From: Yponomeuta sedellus
Taxonomy: Eukaryota; Arthropoda; Insecta; Lepidoptera; Yponomeutidae
Length of the DNA stretch: 64,000 bases
Direction: 5' to 3'
NCBI GenBank assembly: GCA_934045075.1
Contig: OW203724.1
Location: 16,917,143-16,981,142 of the forward strand
Position numbers and translations under genes: made by a program. Shown piece after piece: positions 46,811 through 57,799 of this stretch. Position 1 is the first letter of the stretch. The number at the start of each line of letters is the position of its first letter. The notes under the pieces are model-generated. The model was not told the DNA's origin. It did not search any database and saw only the letters and a program-made list of their open reading frames with translations.

Positions 46811-47799
46811 CAATTTTTGACGTTAAAAGGCGCTACTCGCGTCGCCTTACTACCCAGGCAGTACATTAGTTGTCGAATTCTGTCATTTTACCGCCGCAAA
46901 ATACTGGGCTCGTGCTATTATAGATAGATAGAGAACACTATTGCACAACTAGAAAAAAAGATTACTATACTTTGTCTAAAAAGTGTAGAGATTAAAGAGT
47001 AAGGTTTTGCTCAGACTTTTTGTTTGTGTTAGTTAATTTCTTGCACTTGCAAGCATTATAAAAATAAAAACTTCAGTCATTGCATTACAATTATGCATTG
47101 TACTTAATCAAAGGTAGTAAATGGTCGTGATTTTCGTTTTTACCAATAATAAAGTTTCACTTCCGGTTTCTTGAATTTTTTGACAAACTATACCATGATT
47201 TCTTAAATCTAAGTAATGTTATACAATTGGCGGCCTTATAGCTTAGAGCGATTTCTTCCAGACAACCTTTGGATGTAGTGGATTGCATGAAGAACGTAGT
47301 CGGTAGGTGCATTTATTTACATAAATAATAAAATCGAAAATATATTGATACCAAGTAGCAAAAAATTGCGAGAATGCAAGTACTTATATGTACATACTAT
47401 ATGTATAAAGTACAAATACTTAAATAATAATATACAAAATAAATAATTCATTACAATATAAGCAACAGTTTTCTAGTTTAAGCAGTGAATTAGTGGGATT
47501 TCAACAAGATCTTAAAACAAACCAAGGACTGCTTTTCTCACTTTCACGGGCAGTTCGTTCTATTCCACTACCCATGCATATCTTGAAAATATTACTGTGC
47601 CAATAGCATTATTTAGCCAGCCAGGCGAACCACAAAAAGACTTAAAAAATAAGCTTATGCAATAAGTAAAAGATAATAAACTACCCACGTAAACACAAGA
47701 AGCGATCAAATGGCACTCCAGTATACCTATAGCTATAAACCTCATGCAGGCAGTCTTAGTGCTCATAATCCGATAAAAATATTCAAGTAAACAACATTA

Positions 47800-48580
47800 T
47801 CGGCCGCGTGCCTGCAGAGACGGGCCAATGTTTACACGCACCGGGGCGAATGAGATGGCGATATAAGGAGAGGCAATGTTTATAAATATAATATACGGGC
47901 GCGAGCGAGATAGCTATACCGGCCGGCGTAATTATCTAATTCGGCTGGCCTTGGCCTTGACAGTGCAGGGGGAAAAAAGCGGCCACGCGCGATTCTAACT
48001 CTCGCGGAGGGTTTCGTCATCTTAAAGGCCTGCGCAGACGCGGGTCCCTTGGGGACAAAAGTCCCTGGATCGTAAAAAAAGTCCTCCGAGTACTTGTCGC
48101 GGACAAGTGTGCGGTCATCAGTTCCCCGGAAATTGAGTGAAGCGTACGCTATGGAAGAAAATATTATGAGATTACATTGTGTTGTAATTTACATGAAGTT
48201 TAAAAAGAAAAGGCGTTTTAAAAGTGTAGTGTATGTAGGTACACTGTCTCGAGCGCACACCTGTGAAGTGGACCGGCCTAGAGTTGAGTTGGCAACATTG
48301 AGTAGTCTATGGTCGTGGACATTAAGATACTCTGTGGTTGTTGCATGGCGGCGGGATTTGGACGAGGTGTGTGTGTGCGAGCCAGTGCTTTATATAGTTT
48401 ATCGGAGCGTATTTAACAAAAAGAAAACACCGAAATTTTGTCCAGTCCGGTCTCTTGATGTCCTCGGAAACTTCAGGGACTTTTTGTACGGGGTACTTTT
48501 ATACAATTTATAAGAGATATATATCGTCGGACAAAAAAGTAGCCGGGGGATGGATGACGACAATGGATAGTGTTTCAGAA
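47800..48580. other. Locally GC-rich intronic block
   Basis: Contains 'accggccggcgtaattatct', 'ggcttggccttgac'-like words and 'gcggccacgcgcgattctaa', and a 139-codon forward frame (48094-48513) without domains. 'aaagtccctgg' (48058) and 'cagggactttttg' (48474) are weak inverted ends, so the frame may lie in a decayed foldback element. Confidence 0.35.
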
Positions 48581-48589
48581 CCGGGGGCG

Positions 48590-49125
48590 AGTCTATGAAA
48601 TGTAGTTGTTCAATATAGTCATGTTAGTCCGGTAATGGTCGTTTCATTCACACTATCCGTAGTCTCGCATCGCAAATAATGCCCGAGCTCTTCCGTCTTG
48701 CGAGAGACAACGAGAAATATGCAGAGCTATATTCTTTTTTTTAATGCACTAACCTGTGCTAAGAACAATTTTAAAAACCTATTTAGGGGCTATAAATTCC
48801 ACCCATGCCGGGACTCGAACCCGCGACCTCTGGCTAACCGTGCCAGAGCTGACTGCCAACCGTCGCTAGTCGGAGCATAAGAAGAAAAAGATCGCTAGTC
48901 TAGTAACCAATCGCATTGCAATGAAATGACCCGTGCTACTAAACTCGGCGCGTCGCGCGATTCGATCTTCTTCGCGAGAGATGCTTATTTAATTTGCGCG
49001 GGTTATACCCCTGGAATGACATTGTACTGTTATTGCTTGGTAGACTACAAAATTGAGGCAAATAATAACTATTGTCGTTCTTATATAATTCTGTTGAAAA
49101 ATCATGTAAGTATTAGACTCTAGGG
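48590..49125 (+). repeat. Family 7 copy interrupted by a SINE
   Basis: 'gttagtccggtaatggtcgt' and 'ccgtagtct' resume after the insert with 'gctagtctagtaaccaatcg', 'gcgcgggttatacccctgga' and 'tattagactctagggcc'. The insert contains the reverse SINE at 48728-48862. Confidence 0.82.
48728..48862 (-). mobile_element. SINE family 1 copy nested in family 7
   Basis: 'ttttttttaatgcactaacc', 'cgggactcgaacccgcgacc' and 'tctggctaaccgtgccagag'. The 5' part of the head is lost. Confidence 0.85.
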
Positions 49126-49494
49126 CCCATTCAGTGTTGAAATTTCTTTAAAAACAAAGAAACGACCGATGGACACAACCGCGCCTATATTACGCGCAAA
49201 AATCCTGAACGTCGTCTGCACAATACTAAATGCAAACGTCTGAAAGAAGATTGTGCGCGTAATTAGGCGTCCGATTTTATACGCTATACCACAGAGGAAG
49301 AGACCCATTATAGAATCTCATTCTATGATAATCTGCCACTTCATATAACGTGTGAACAAAGTTTTGTATAGTGTCCATAACAAAGGAATTTCTCATAGTA
49401 ATGGTAATAAAGCCGCGTTTTCACGATCCTAGTAGGCTCGGACAGAGTGACAGAGTGATCTTAGTGACTTAAAAATTGATGTCTCTATGGGCCG

Positions 49495-49624
49495 GTTTCT
49501 AAATTGAGAATTTCACTAAGTAAATACCTACTTTAGTAACGTTCTGTCACTCTCTTTTCTAGGCAATTCAATGAGACAGCACTACTAACTATTTACTTAG
49601 CGAAATTCTTAATTCAGAAATAAG
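49495..49624. mobile_element. MITE, ~130 bp
   Basis: 'taaattgagaatttcactaa' is opposed by 'ttagcgaaattcttaattca'. The interior 'taacgttctgtcactctctt' matches, in reverse, the element at 60160-60298. Confidence 0.85.
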
Positions 49625-50069
49625 ATGGTGGTGTACATACATCTTTGTGAATTCAGATTTTTGCTTCAGTTTAAAGACGTTAGTTGCAAACGGTGTCGCT
49701 CGTCGTTTCAAAAATGACAAAAATATACTGCTGCGGTAAATAGAAGCGAGATTAAATATGTTTATCGTCGTACTTTCACAATATAGGTAAGTATAAAAAG
49801 AAAAGCGAAAGAACAGTTTGGCCACGGCAATGGAAACCATACACTAAACAACACTTCCACAGCTTCATAAAACTCCACAGACATCAATATTTCACTGCCT
49901 CTTCACTTTTTATTTGCGAAACTCAGGAGTTCCTCATATTGGCGCCATTTTGCTTTAGCAATTTCACCTTAGCAGCTAAGACGTAGAGTGCGGTCCGAGT
50001 AAAAAAAAAAACATGGCGTGTGATATAGCTTACTATAAATTCACAAATATATATAAAATATTTGGTACA

Positions 50070-50168
50070 TGCATTGGTACATTGGTACATGCCCGCTCTG
50101 CGAATAGAACCTGAGTCTCTCGCTTCCGAGTCCATTGTTCTACCCACTGGGGAATCGCCGCTCCTAAT
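50070..50168 (+). mobile_element. Family 4 SINE-like fragment
   Basis: 'tggtacatgcccgctctgcg' and 'gagtctctcgcttccgagtc', then 'attgttctacccactgggga'. Confidence 0.7.
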
Positions 50169-50243
50169 TAAGCTTTTAATTAAAATTTAAATATTATAAA
50201 ATCACCACAAGAACCTGACAAAATCTAATACCTATATAAACAT

Positions 50244-50450
50244 CTCGTCGTCGTCAGGCTATACTAGTCCACTGCTGGACATAGCCCTCCCCTAAAGAGC
50301 GCCACGTTGTGCTATCATAGGGGGTAATGCCCATAATCCCCACGCTGGGCATGCGGGTTAGGGATCGCAGTTCGGTGGAATTGTACAGCAGGAGGCGCTG
50401 CTGCCCACCCCCCGGTTTGTGTCCCTTAGTCGCCTTTCATGGCACCGGCA
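50244..50450 (-). repeat. LINE 3' fragment (family 3)
   Basis: 'gtcgtcgtcaggctatacta', 'gtccactgctggacatagcc', 'cccacgctgggcatgcgggt' and 'gcccaccccccggtttgtgt'. The first 60 bases are the reverse complement of the LINE coding end. Confidence 0.8.
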
Positions 50451-50734
50451 GGAAGAATTGGGTTGGTGCTATTCTCTAGGCCGACACCACACAGCAAAAC
50501 CTCACCACACAGTAAACATCTCGTGCCGTTATCGAACTGCTCTGAAACAGTTTCAAAGATTTTTATGACATTTTTTGTGTATTTAGTAGGTCTGAGTATA
50601 GCTCGTAAGCCAATTGGTACAGCAAAACAACGTTTGCCGAGTCAGCTAGTATTATCATGTTTTTTTAACATATCAAACCAATAAATTACGAAACTTATCA
50701 TAACATAACATTTACATACTGGCACATACATTGC

Positions 50735-50895
50735 TTCTGGCCCCACACTAGGATACCCTGTGCCATGGGAACCAGAAACAACGACATCACAAACATGTAA
50801 ACATCCAAGACCTGGGGGTTTTTTTTTTGTTCCCAGCCGGGATTCGAACCAGGAACCTCTTGCATGGTAGGCAGACGCGCTACCGCTACAACATA
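50735..50895 (-). mobile_element. tRNA-like SINE fragment (related to 3149-3425)
   Basis: 'actaggataccctgtgccat' and 'gacatcacaaacatgtaaac', then 'gccgggattcgaaccaggaa' and 'ggcagacgcgctaccgct' on the reverse strand form B-box and D-arm pieces of a tRNA-like head. Confidence 0.65.
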
Positions 50896-52169
50896 ATATA
50901 ATCTCTAGCTAGTACCATGGTTTCACGATCCACTGCTATTTTATTTTCGGCTTGCCTACTCACGTTATCAGCCTTCGCTACAGCTAATCTTCGAGGCTTA
51001 TGTCGAACATTGCTCCTAGCATTCGTTAAATTCCGAAAGAGTGAAAATCGTAAATTAAAACTTCAGTGCATTGCTTGCAAATACCTCGTAATGTAATTAT
51101 AAGTAGCCAGTTCCCTATATCCCTATAGTAATAACAGTCGTCTCGGTTTCCAGTGCCCTTCCAGAGAGAACTAAACTGAGGTAATGAGAGGTCACCACAC
51201 GGAGGTTCTGGATGGTACGCTAAATCGTCTGAGCTGAATCCGCTTAAGCCTTTGATTGGGTACCCTATTCCAATACATACGGTACGTCTTAGGCGGAGCT
51301 GGCTCATTTATTGGGGTAGTTATACTGCATGGATCTATTACAAAATATTTTGGTGATAATTATAGCGAATAAATAATAAGCGTGACGTAAGTATCAAATA
51401 ATCAAAGATTTAACGATGTTAGGAAATGTACATATTAAAAGGATTCAAAACTCGATTTGTTCGTATAAAAAAACAACAAAATAAAAGATAATACTGCTTT
51501 CAGCCATTTTGACTGAAACATCGCATCACACCGCGTGACGTCACGCTTAGTAAACTTCAGCCGTGCTTTGTTAAAACTACTAGTGATTACCATGTTTTTT
51601 TACTTGGGCGTGACATCAGATTCAACGCCATGACACTGCGAGCTGTTTTCCCACAGATTTAAAATAATTTTAGAAAAATAGTTTTAATTAAGATTTAACG
51701 AAGGTAAAATTTTAGTTAATTACTGAAATATAGTTTTTTTTGTAAATAATAAATGTGTCCCCACATTGAGAAAGAAAGAAGATTTAAAAATCTTTCCTCA
51801 TGTCTATTGTGATTAGAACCATTTAAAATATAACTAATATAATAAATAAATAAAAATATAGTATAAATATATAAAATATGTAAGCATTGCGAATCATTAA
51901 GAAATACTATTTTGGTGATTTGGACCAAAGGTTTACCAAAATATTGGCGAAATTGACCGGTCTGCATCTGGCAACACTGCCAAACGCATCATAAATCTCT
52001 TATCGAAAGGCCTTGAATCGCGCGGACTGCACTGACGCGGACTGCACCGCAAATTGGATTTCTATTTATTCATCGCGAGGTGAAAGGTTCACCACTGTGT
52101 GCTTTTGCTGGATATCGGGGTAACATACGGCTCGGCTGTACGATCGCACACTGTATGTATAACGTGGCA

Positions 52170-52400
52170 ATGGGCGGTACACATAGCTCGAAGAACTGAT
52201 GGCCGTTGGGGCGAAAAAGGTCTGACCTGGCGACCACGGATCGGAGGATGCAGCATGGGCAGGCCCTCCACCAGAAGGTCCTACGACCTGGTTTCGGTGG
52301 CCGGGAGTCGCTGGATGCGGACGGCAGAAGACCGTGAAGCTTGGAAAACCATGACGGAGTCCTTCATTGGGCGTAAAATGGCTGTTGATGATGATGTTGC
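52170..52400 (+). pseudogene. LINE reverse-transcriptase C-terminal relic with GAT tail
   Basis: An open frame reads WAVHIARRTDGRWGEKGLTW, RPRIGG, MGRPSTRR, SYDLVSVAGSRWMRTAEDRE and AWKTMTESFIG, the standard insect LINE ORF2 C-terminus. It is followed by 'gttgatgatgatgttg', a (GAT)n-type end. 5' truncated and lacking catalytic motifs. Confidence 0.88.
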
Positions 52401-52654
52401 GTGCTTCTGGATGTAGGAGTAGAATAAAATCTTGCGCCTAGACTGGAGTCTAGGGGGATCCCTGGAATCGATGGGGAAATTGGGGAACGAGCTCCTATTT
52501 TTGAACAAACCATACAAATGTGACTATCGAATGAAGACACAGAACAACAAATCCAGCCGACTAGTTAGGATTTTAGGTGATGATGATGATGCGCAAGACG
52601 TATAGGACCCGGTACTCTCGTTTCCCTTAGAAACAGATTCACTTTATTTTGTAC

Positions 52655-52925
52655 AGCTGAGCGGTGGTAGCGGGGCGGTGTAGAACGCCGGCTTCTCAAT
52701 CGGGAGGTCGTGGGTTCGAACCCCGGCATGTACCAATGACTTTGTTTTCTAAGTTATGTACATTTGCGAAATTATAGTAGCAATACTACTCGCTGACGGT
52801 GAAGGAAAACATCGTAAGGAAACCCTAGTGCCTGAGGTGTTAGCGTACCTCAGCGCTTGCTACGTACAATGGCCCAACTATGAGGCTAAGTGCGGAAATC
52901 TCAGGTCTAACTAACTTTTGTACAG
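52655..52925 (-). mobile_element. Family 4 SINE-like copy with tRNA-like head
   Basis: The tRNA-like head 52663-52731 has 'cggcttctcaatcgggaggt' and B box 'gggttcgaacccc'. The body 'caatgactttgttttctaag' and 'aaggaaaacatcgtaaggaa' follows. It lies about 85 bp before hdc exon 2. Confidence 0.85.
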
Positions 52926-53010
52926 CTGATGTCTTGACTCTTATACAAAACATTTCTTACTTGTCTCCTGTGAAAGAATCAGGTTTCCTCAACGTGTTTC
53001 TTTGTTGCAG

Positions 53011-53107
53011 GGCCGGAGCTGGAGCCAATGGAATTTTCGCTCGAAGACTCGACTTTTCAACGTTCAACCTGTTGCCAAAGCACAAAGTTAACTCCTATCA
53101 GATAAAG
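53011..53107 (+). CDS. hdc: Headcase (HECA homologue), second coding exon
   Basis: The single leading G completes the Arg codon split by intron 1. Then 32 codons follow, AGAGANGIFARRLDFSTFNL and LPKHKVNSYQIK, with donor aag|gttagt at 53108 (phase 0). RRLD-S---LP-HK-N--- (V/I)(K/R) is the motif joining the disordered linker to the C-terminal half of Headcase in flies and of HECA in vertebrates, and vertebrate HECA continues with Met-Glu-Asp directly after it. The acceptor has a good pyrimidine tract (gtttctttgttgcag). Both flanking introns are long. The remaining exons are not in this window as far as I can see. Confidence 0.92.
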
Positions 53108-53202
53108 GTTAGTGTATTGTATTGTTTATATTTTTTCACACAGTGGGCAGATAGTGTAACATTCTGTACAGTTTCGTTACGGTCTAGTTTTATTCATTTG
53201 TA

Positions 53203-53245
53203 GGGTTCCGTACCGCAAAAGGGAAACGGAAGCCCCATATGATCT
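53203..53245 (+). repeat. Family 13 start fragment
   Basis: 'tagggttccgtaccgcaaaa' and 'gggaaacggaagcccc', the opening words of the repeat seen reversed at 18240-18395. Confidence 0.6.
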
Positions 53246-53639
53246 TTTTGTCCGCCTGTCAAGACTTTTTAACATGCATAAAAACCTATATTTTGACACT
53301 CAAGGGAAAGCACGGAAAAACTGGGAGACTAGATTCCTAAACTACCTACCAACTAGTTACTGTAACTTAAAAAAATCGCATCGAATTATTCATGTATAGT
53401 TTAAATGAATAAGTACTTTTATTCAAATAACCTTGACTCCCACGTCATGCTATGGCGACGCCCGATCCTAAATTTGGGTCACTTTTCATGGCCTCAGCCT
53501 GGTTTTTTTCCATGTTTGTGAATTGATGTCCTTCTTTCATAGACACGTGTGTCAAACCAAGTGACGCGGATAGAAAGAGACAACAGCCTTTTCGTTACAT
53601 GACTCATTTCAAGGTACTTTCTATATCTATCCATGACTC

Positions 53640-53860
53640 ACAATCTTTTGGTCTTTATGTCCCTCTAGCTTTAACCGCGGCTCCGCCCGCCCATTTGTTA
53701 GAAATCATTGCAGGGCAATGCATTACCGGGATACGAGTATCAAGTACCTCAATTCAGATTTTTGTCTACCTGTGCGCCAAGTTTCATGGAAATCCGTTCA
53801 GCCGTTATTGCGTGATTGGGTAACAAACTTCTTCACGAACTTTCATAGTTATAGTATTTT
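53640..53860 (+). repeat. LINE 3'-UTR-type fragment (RTE-like)
   Basis: 'accgcggctccgcccgccca', 'gtgcgccaagtttcatggaa', 'atccgttcagccgttattgc' and 'gtgattgggtaacaaac', then an AT-rich end. A very characteristic lepidopteran LINE tail. Confidence 0.75.
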
Positions 53861-54095
53861 ATTAAACGTCTAACTGTGAATCTTGTTGATACTAATTTCT
53901 ATCGCAAATATCAGGATTCTGACTAGGTTTGGTACGCATACTCTACTGCTACATACTACTCTACTACATACTAAGGCCTCTGGACTCAAAATCTTGCAAT
54001 TTTGAAGGTTACCGCAATTATTTAAATTACTATATTCATAGTTCTCGTGATACTGGGGGCCAAAATTCACTATTTTAATCAATAACCGACAGATA

Positions 54096-54530
54096 CTCAC
54101 TCGATCTTCAAATAACCACACCACGTTCCAGGCAGTGCCTGCACCGCTGTATCCTAGATTGGGACCAGGGGGGCGAGTCTCTAAAATGCATAGTTATTCA
54201 ATAGAGTCATGTTAGTATTCAATGGCTTTAAATTCAATGGTACAGCAATAATTGTTTTATTCAACTCACTCGATCTTCAAATAACCACACCACGTTCCAG
54301 GCAGTGCCTGCACCGCTGTATCCTAGGTTGGGACCAGGGGGGCGAGTCTCTAAAATGCATAGTTATTCAATAGAGTGAACTTAGTACGGCAATAATTGTT
54401 TTATTCAACTCACTCGATCTTCAAATAACCACACCACGTTCCAGGCAGTGCCTGCACCGCTGTATCCTAGATTGGGACCAGGGGGGCGAGTCTCTAAAAT
54501 GCATAGTTATTCAATAGCGTCATATTAGTA
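54096..54530 (+). repeat. Three tandem copies of a ~115-150-bp unit
   Basis: 'cactcgatcttcaaataacc', 'ttccaggcagtgcctgcacc' and 'ggggggcgagtctctaaaat' occur almost identically three times, starting near 54097, 54267 and 54410. The units end in the family 7 opening, and the last runs on into a family 7 body. The near-identity indicates recent amplification. Confidence 0.92.
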
Positions 54531-54860
54531 CGGCAATAATTGTTTTATTCACACTATCGGTACTCTAGTAACCAATTGAATTGCAATGGTATAACCCGTG
54601 CTACTTCACACATTAGTCCGGTAATGGTCGTTTCATTCACACCATCGGTAGTCTAGTTACCAATCCCATTACAATGGGCCACGATTTAACACGATTCGAT
54701 CTTCTTCGCGAGAGCCTAATTTGCGCAGGGTATAATCCCTTGGAATAACATTGTACTGCTATTGCTTTGTAGACTACCAAATTGAGGCAGAAAACCACCA
54801 TTGTTGTGCGTATTTAATTCTATTGAAAAACTATGCAAGTATTAGTATTACTTTAGAGCC
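54465..54860 (+). repeat. Family 7 copy
   Basis: 'attcacactatcggtactct', then a partially repeated 'ggtaatggtcgtttcattca', 'gattcgatcttcttcgcgag' and 'gtagactaccaaattgaggc'. It has an internal duplication (54550 and 54620) and several small deletions. Confidence 0.78.
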
Positions 54861-55527
54861 TGAAAAAGCGATTTTTTTGTACCTGATTTTCGTTTATTTA
54901 GTTTCAAAGTCGACGGTAACGTAGCGTAAGGTTGATGTGCCGTTGGCTACACGTAATGGTGGGAGGTACAGTCGACAGGACATCATGCTTACATTTGAAT
55001 TGCAAGTTCGCCCGCATCCAATGGATTAGAGCGCATGGACGTAAAGGACGTGGTGCTGTCGACTGTACAACGACGTACATTAGAAAAGTTTCTCCACAGA
55101 GAAAAATAACATCATTTTTATTGCTGAAAATGTTTTTCGCAGCGCTTTTGTTTGCGGGCGTAATAAAAAACGCAAGTTGACACTTTTCGCGATAAACTGC
55201 TGTCACAGAAGGTGGGGTGTCCAGACATTAGTACTTTGCCCTACCCACCTTTGTTGATATGAAACGCTCAACGTCTAATTTAATCATTCTGTGTACATAT
55301 TTTCCCAGCTGGTTACTATTTCATGGTGTCGCTTACCGAAGTTTTGCGAATCATCGCGCGATCTGCAAATATACTGTTCAGCAAATCATCATAATTCAGC
55401 CACAAGAACTCCACTACATATGCCTCATCCATGGACTTCCAAACCGACCGGTTGGAAGCGGCTTGCGTCCAGCGAAATTCACCAGCAAAAATATGATTCG
55501 AACAGGATATAATTGTTTCGGTCAGTA

Positions 55528-55529
<2 letters not shown>

Positions 55530-55577
<48 letters not shown>
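55530..55577. repeat. (TA)n microsatellite
   Basis: About 47 bases of uninterrupted TA. Confidence 0.97.
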
Positions 55578-55580
<3 letters not shown>

Positions 55581-56038
55581 TGTGCTCATTTAATAAACGA
55601 AATATCGTCAGCAATCAAACTTATTTTTGTCAGAATAATTATTATTTTGCTCAGCAAAATAGACCAGCAGTACCTAGCCAGCATAATTATAAACCAAATA
55701 TCGTTTGGCAAATTATTTTTCACACCTCCTGCTCGACAATGCCTTATTATTACGTACCGTCAAATATCATCGTAAAGCATAGCCTTGTCTCTCGAGGGCA
55801 ATAATAATGAAGAATTTCCCTAGGGAATAAAGTGATTTGAATTTAGAATGTCAAAATTCGCATGAAAACTATGAAGAAGCCCCGCATTGCAATTCGAAAT
55901 TCGAATTGTTGTTCGAAACTCACCCCTTTTTTCTTTTTTTTCTGAACTACTGTGTCGTGTGACCGCGCGAAACACCAATAAAAAAAAGAAAAATTTTATT
56001 GTCTCCCAGATGGTGTGAAAAGTAGAGTATTCACCTCT

Positions 56039-56226
56039 GGAATAAAACATGTCTTAGTCTCGGGCGGTATGAACCCCTGGCTTCACTCAGGACTCTACAT
56101 AACTCCCTCGCTTCGCTCAGGAGTTAAAATTTAACTCCCTCGCTGCGCTCGGGAGTTAACTTGGAGTCCTTCGCTCCGCTCAGGGTTTAATATACCGCCC
56201 ATGACGTAATACATGGTTTTATTCCC
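56039..56226. mobile_element. MITE, 188 bp, with internal repeated hairpins
   Basis: Terminal 'ggaataaaacatgt' and 'gggcggtat' are mirrored by 'ataccgccc' and 'acatggttttattccc'. Inside are two perfect or near-perfect hairpins, aactccctcgcttcgctcaggagtt and aactccctcgctgcgctcgggagtt, flanked by two more diverged units. Confidence 0.88.
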
Positions 56227-56956
56227 TTAATGCATAATCTACTATAATTTGATATTAATACGACACCCTGCACACGTTTATAGGCTACATAAAAAAATAC
56301 AACCAAGTGTATTTTTCTGCACTTAAATTTCTAATGAACTACTGTTTAAATTTCGAATTTTCTGCAGCTCAGTATAATTATTATACAATGTTTTATTCAC
56401 CGGCTAGAAAATATTTTAATGTTAAAACTATTTTTTGCTGACAATGTAATTAAAGGACCCCAAAAGATCTTGTCTCGTCGGGAGTCTCGCTTAGCTCCAT
56501 AACGCCCAATATTTAGCAGGAAATAACAATTCACTCGGCGTAGTATTCAGCGTGTAATCTAAACGGGCCTTGAGCTACTTGTGTGTCAAGCCCCGGTCAT
56601 TCGCCCGGCGCAGGCACGTCGCTATTTTTACAGCATTTTGTTGTTGTTTATCGCCTGACACTGCCCATGCCCAGCGTCAGTTATTAAGTGCCTGTAATTC
56701 AAACTGTTGTCGCGTTGATTGAATAACTGTTTCACAGGCCGGTGCTCCTTGTTTGTTGTTTTTCGTACGGGCTTTACAAGACTGGGCCTAGAGTCTAATA
56801 GACGCGTTTTGTTCAAAGGAGTGATATAGCTTGCACACAACACCATCACTTGTGCTAGTGACAAACTAGGATACCGGTAACTTTACTCAGTCACTTTGCG
56901 GGTGAACCAGTGGGCCTTGATTGTGATTTGAATTTAATACGAAATATTGCTTGAAT

Positions 56957-57043
56957 ATTATGGCAAGCTGAAGACAGGGCGCTATGGCGCTCATTAGGTG
57001 AGGTCTATGTCTAGCAGTGGACTAATATAACCTGAAGAAGAAG
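56957..57043 (+). pseudogene. LINE C-terminal end fragment (family 3)
   Basis: 'caagctgaagacagggcgct' to 'tatgtctagcagtggactaa' reads QAEDRALWRSLGEVYV, a stop, then QWT, followed by GAA repeats. 5' truncated to the last 30 codons. Confidence 0.82.
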
Positions 57044-57125
57044 ATAACTTGAATCGCTCGTAGCCCCGGCTGGCTGAGTGATCTTTGAACAATCAGGAAG
57101 GTTAAGGGCGCGTTCAGTACATGGA

Positions 57126-57472
57126 TGGATAAACCGTCTAGGACTAACGCCAGTGGATTTTTTCCGAGCGGTTCCGTGCTTCGCAAGGCACGTTACGCAG
57201 TGGGTGCCCATGTAATGTCGTTAAGGCATGTCTTACTGTCAGAAGTTATCAAGCCACCTATAAGGCCTCTGACATGGCTTAACGACTGCCATTACATGAC
57301 AGCCGGCACCCAGTGCTTAACGTGCCCTGCGAAGCAAGGAAGCGCTCGGAAAAATTCCACTAGCGGTAGTAACGGGGCGGTCCATCCCGCACCTGACTGC
57401 GCCTGTTGCTAAACTCGAGTGATTGATTCCAATCACTAGGTTAGACTAGGCCACGGGCGCTTCAACCTAAAC
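57126..57472. repeat. Family 2 foldback: reversed fragment joined to a forward copy
   Basis: 57140-57228 is the reverse of the 'gccactagcggtagt...cttaacgacatg' segment. From 57230 the family runs forward ('cttactgtcagaagttatca' to the hairpin 'gtgattgattccaatcacta'). The arms share about 90 bp. Confidence 0.83.
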
Positions 57473-57799
57473 ATATATAGATAGAGCGATAAGAATACTC
57501 TCCACTATCCTAGTAAAGTTAGCTACTGGAATGAATCAATGAATGAATAAGGGGAGCATTTATGAGACTCGCTCTCCTGACAGGCTTGTTATTTTTCAAA
57601 CGTGCTTATCAAAACAGTACGCCTGTGTGCGTCTGCGGTGAAGGAAACGTTGCGGTATAAAAAAATATTATATTTCACTGCGGAATCAAGTTTTGATAAA
57701 CTAAACAATGAGGTTACTCATGTCGAAGGCGCTTTAATTAATTTCAACTTGTTATTGCTATTCTTGTGCTACGATTTACATTAATTAATAAACTAATTA

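Larger units (their letters stand above)
19508..53010 (+). other. hdc: hdc intron 1 (33.5 kb)
   Basis: Donor gtgagt at 19508. The acceptor at 53010 follows the pyrimidine-rich 'gtttctttgttgcag'. The intron is phase 2. It contains the repeats listed separately and no convincing extra exon. Substretches where I see nothing specific: 19511-20930, 22340-23630, 24780-25100, 26800-27790, 30900-32430, 36450-37350, 39600-40360, 46930-47800 and 50900-52090. Confidence 0.85.

Noticed and set aside
48094..48513. 139-codon forward frame
   Set aside because: It is bounded by weak inverted ends of a possible foldback element and shows no domain. Composition is uneven.
52099..52416. 105-codon frame as a host gene
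   Set aside because: The sequence is the C-terminal end of a LINE reverse transcriptase, truncated and followed by GAT repeats.
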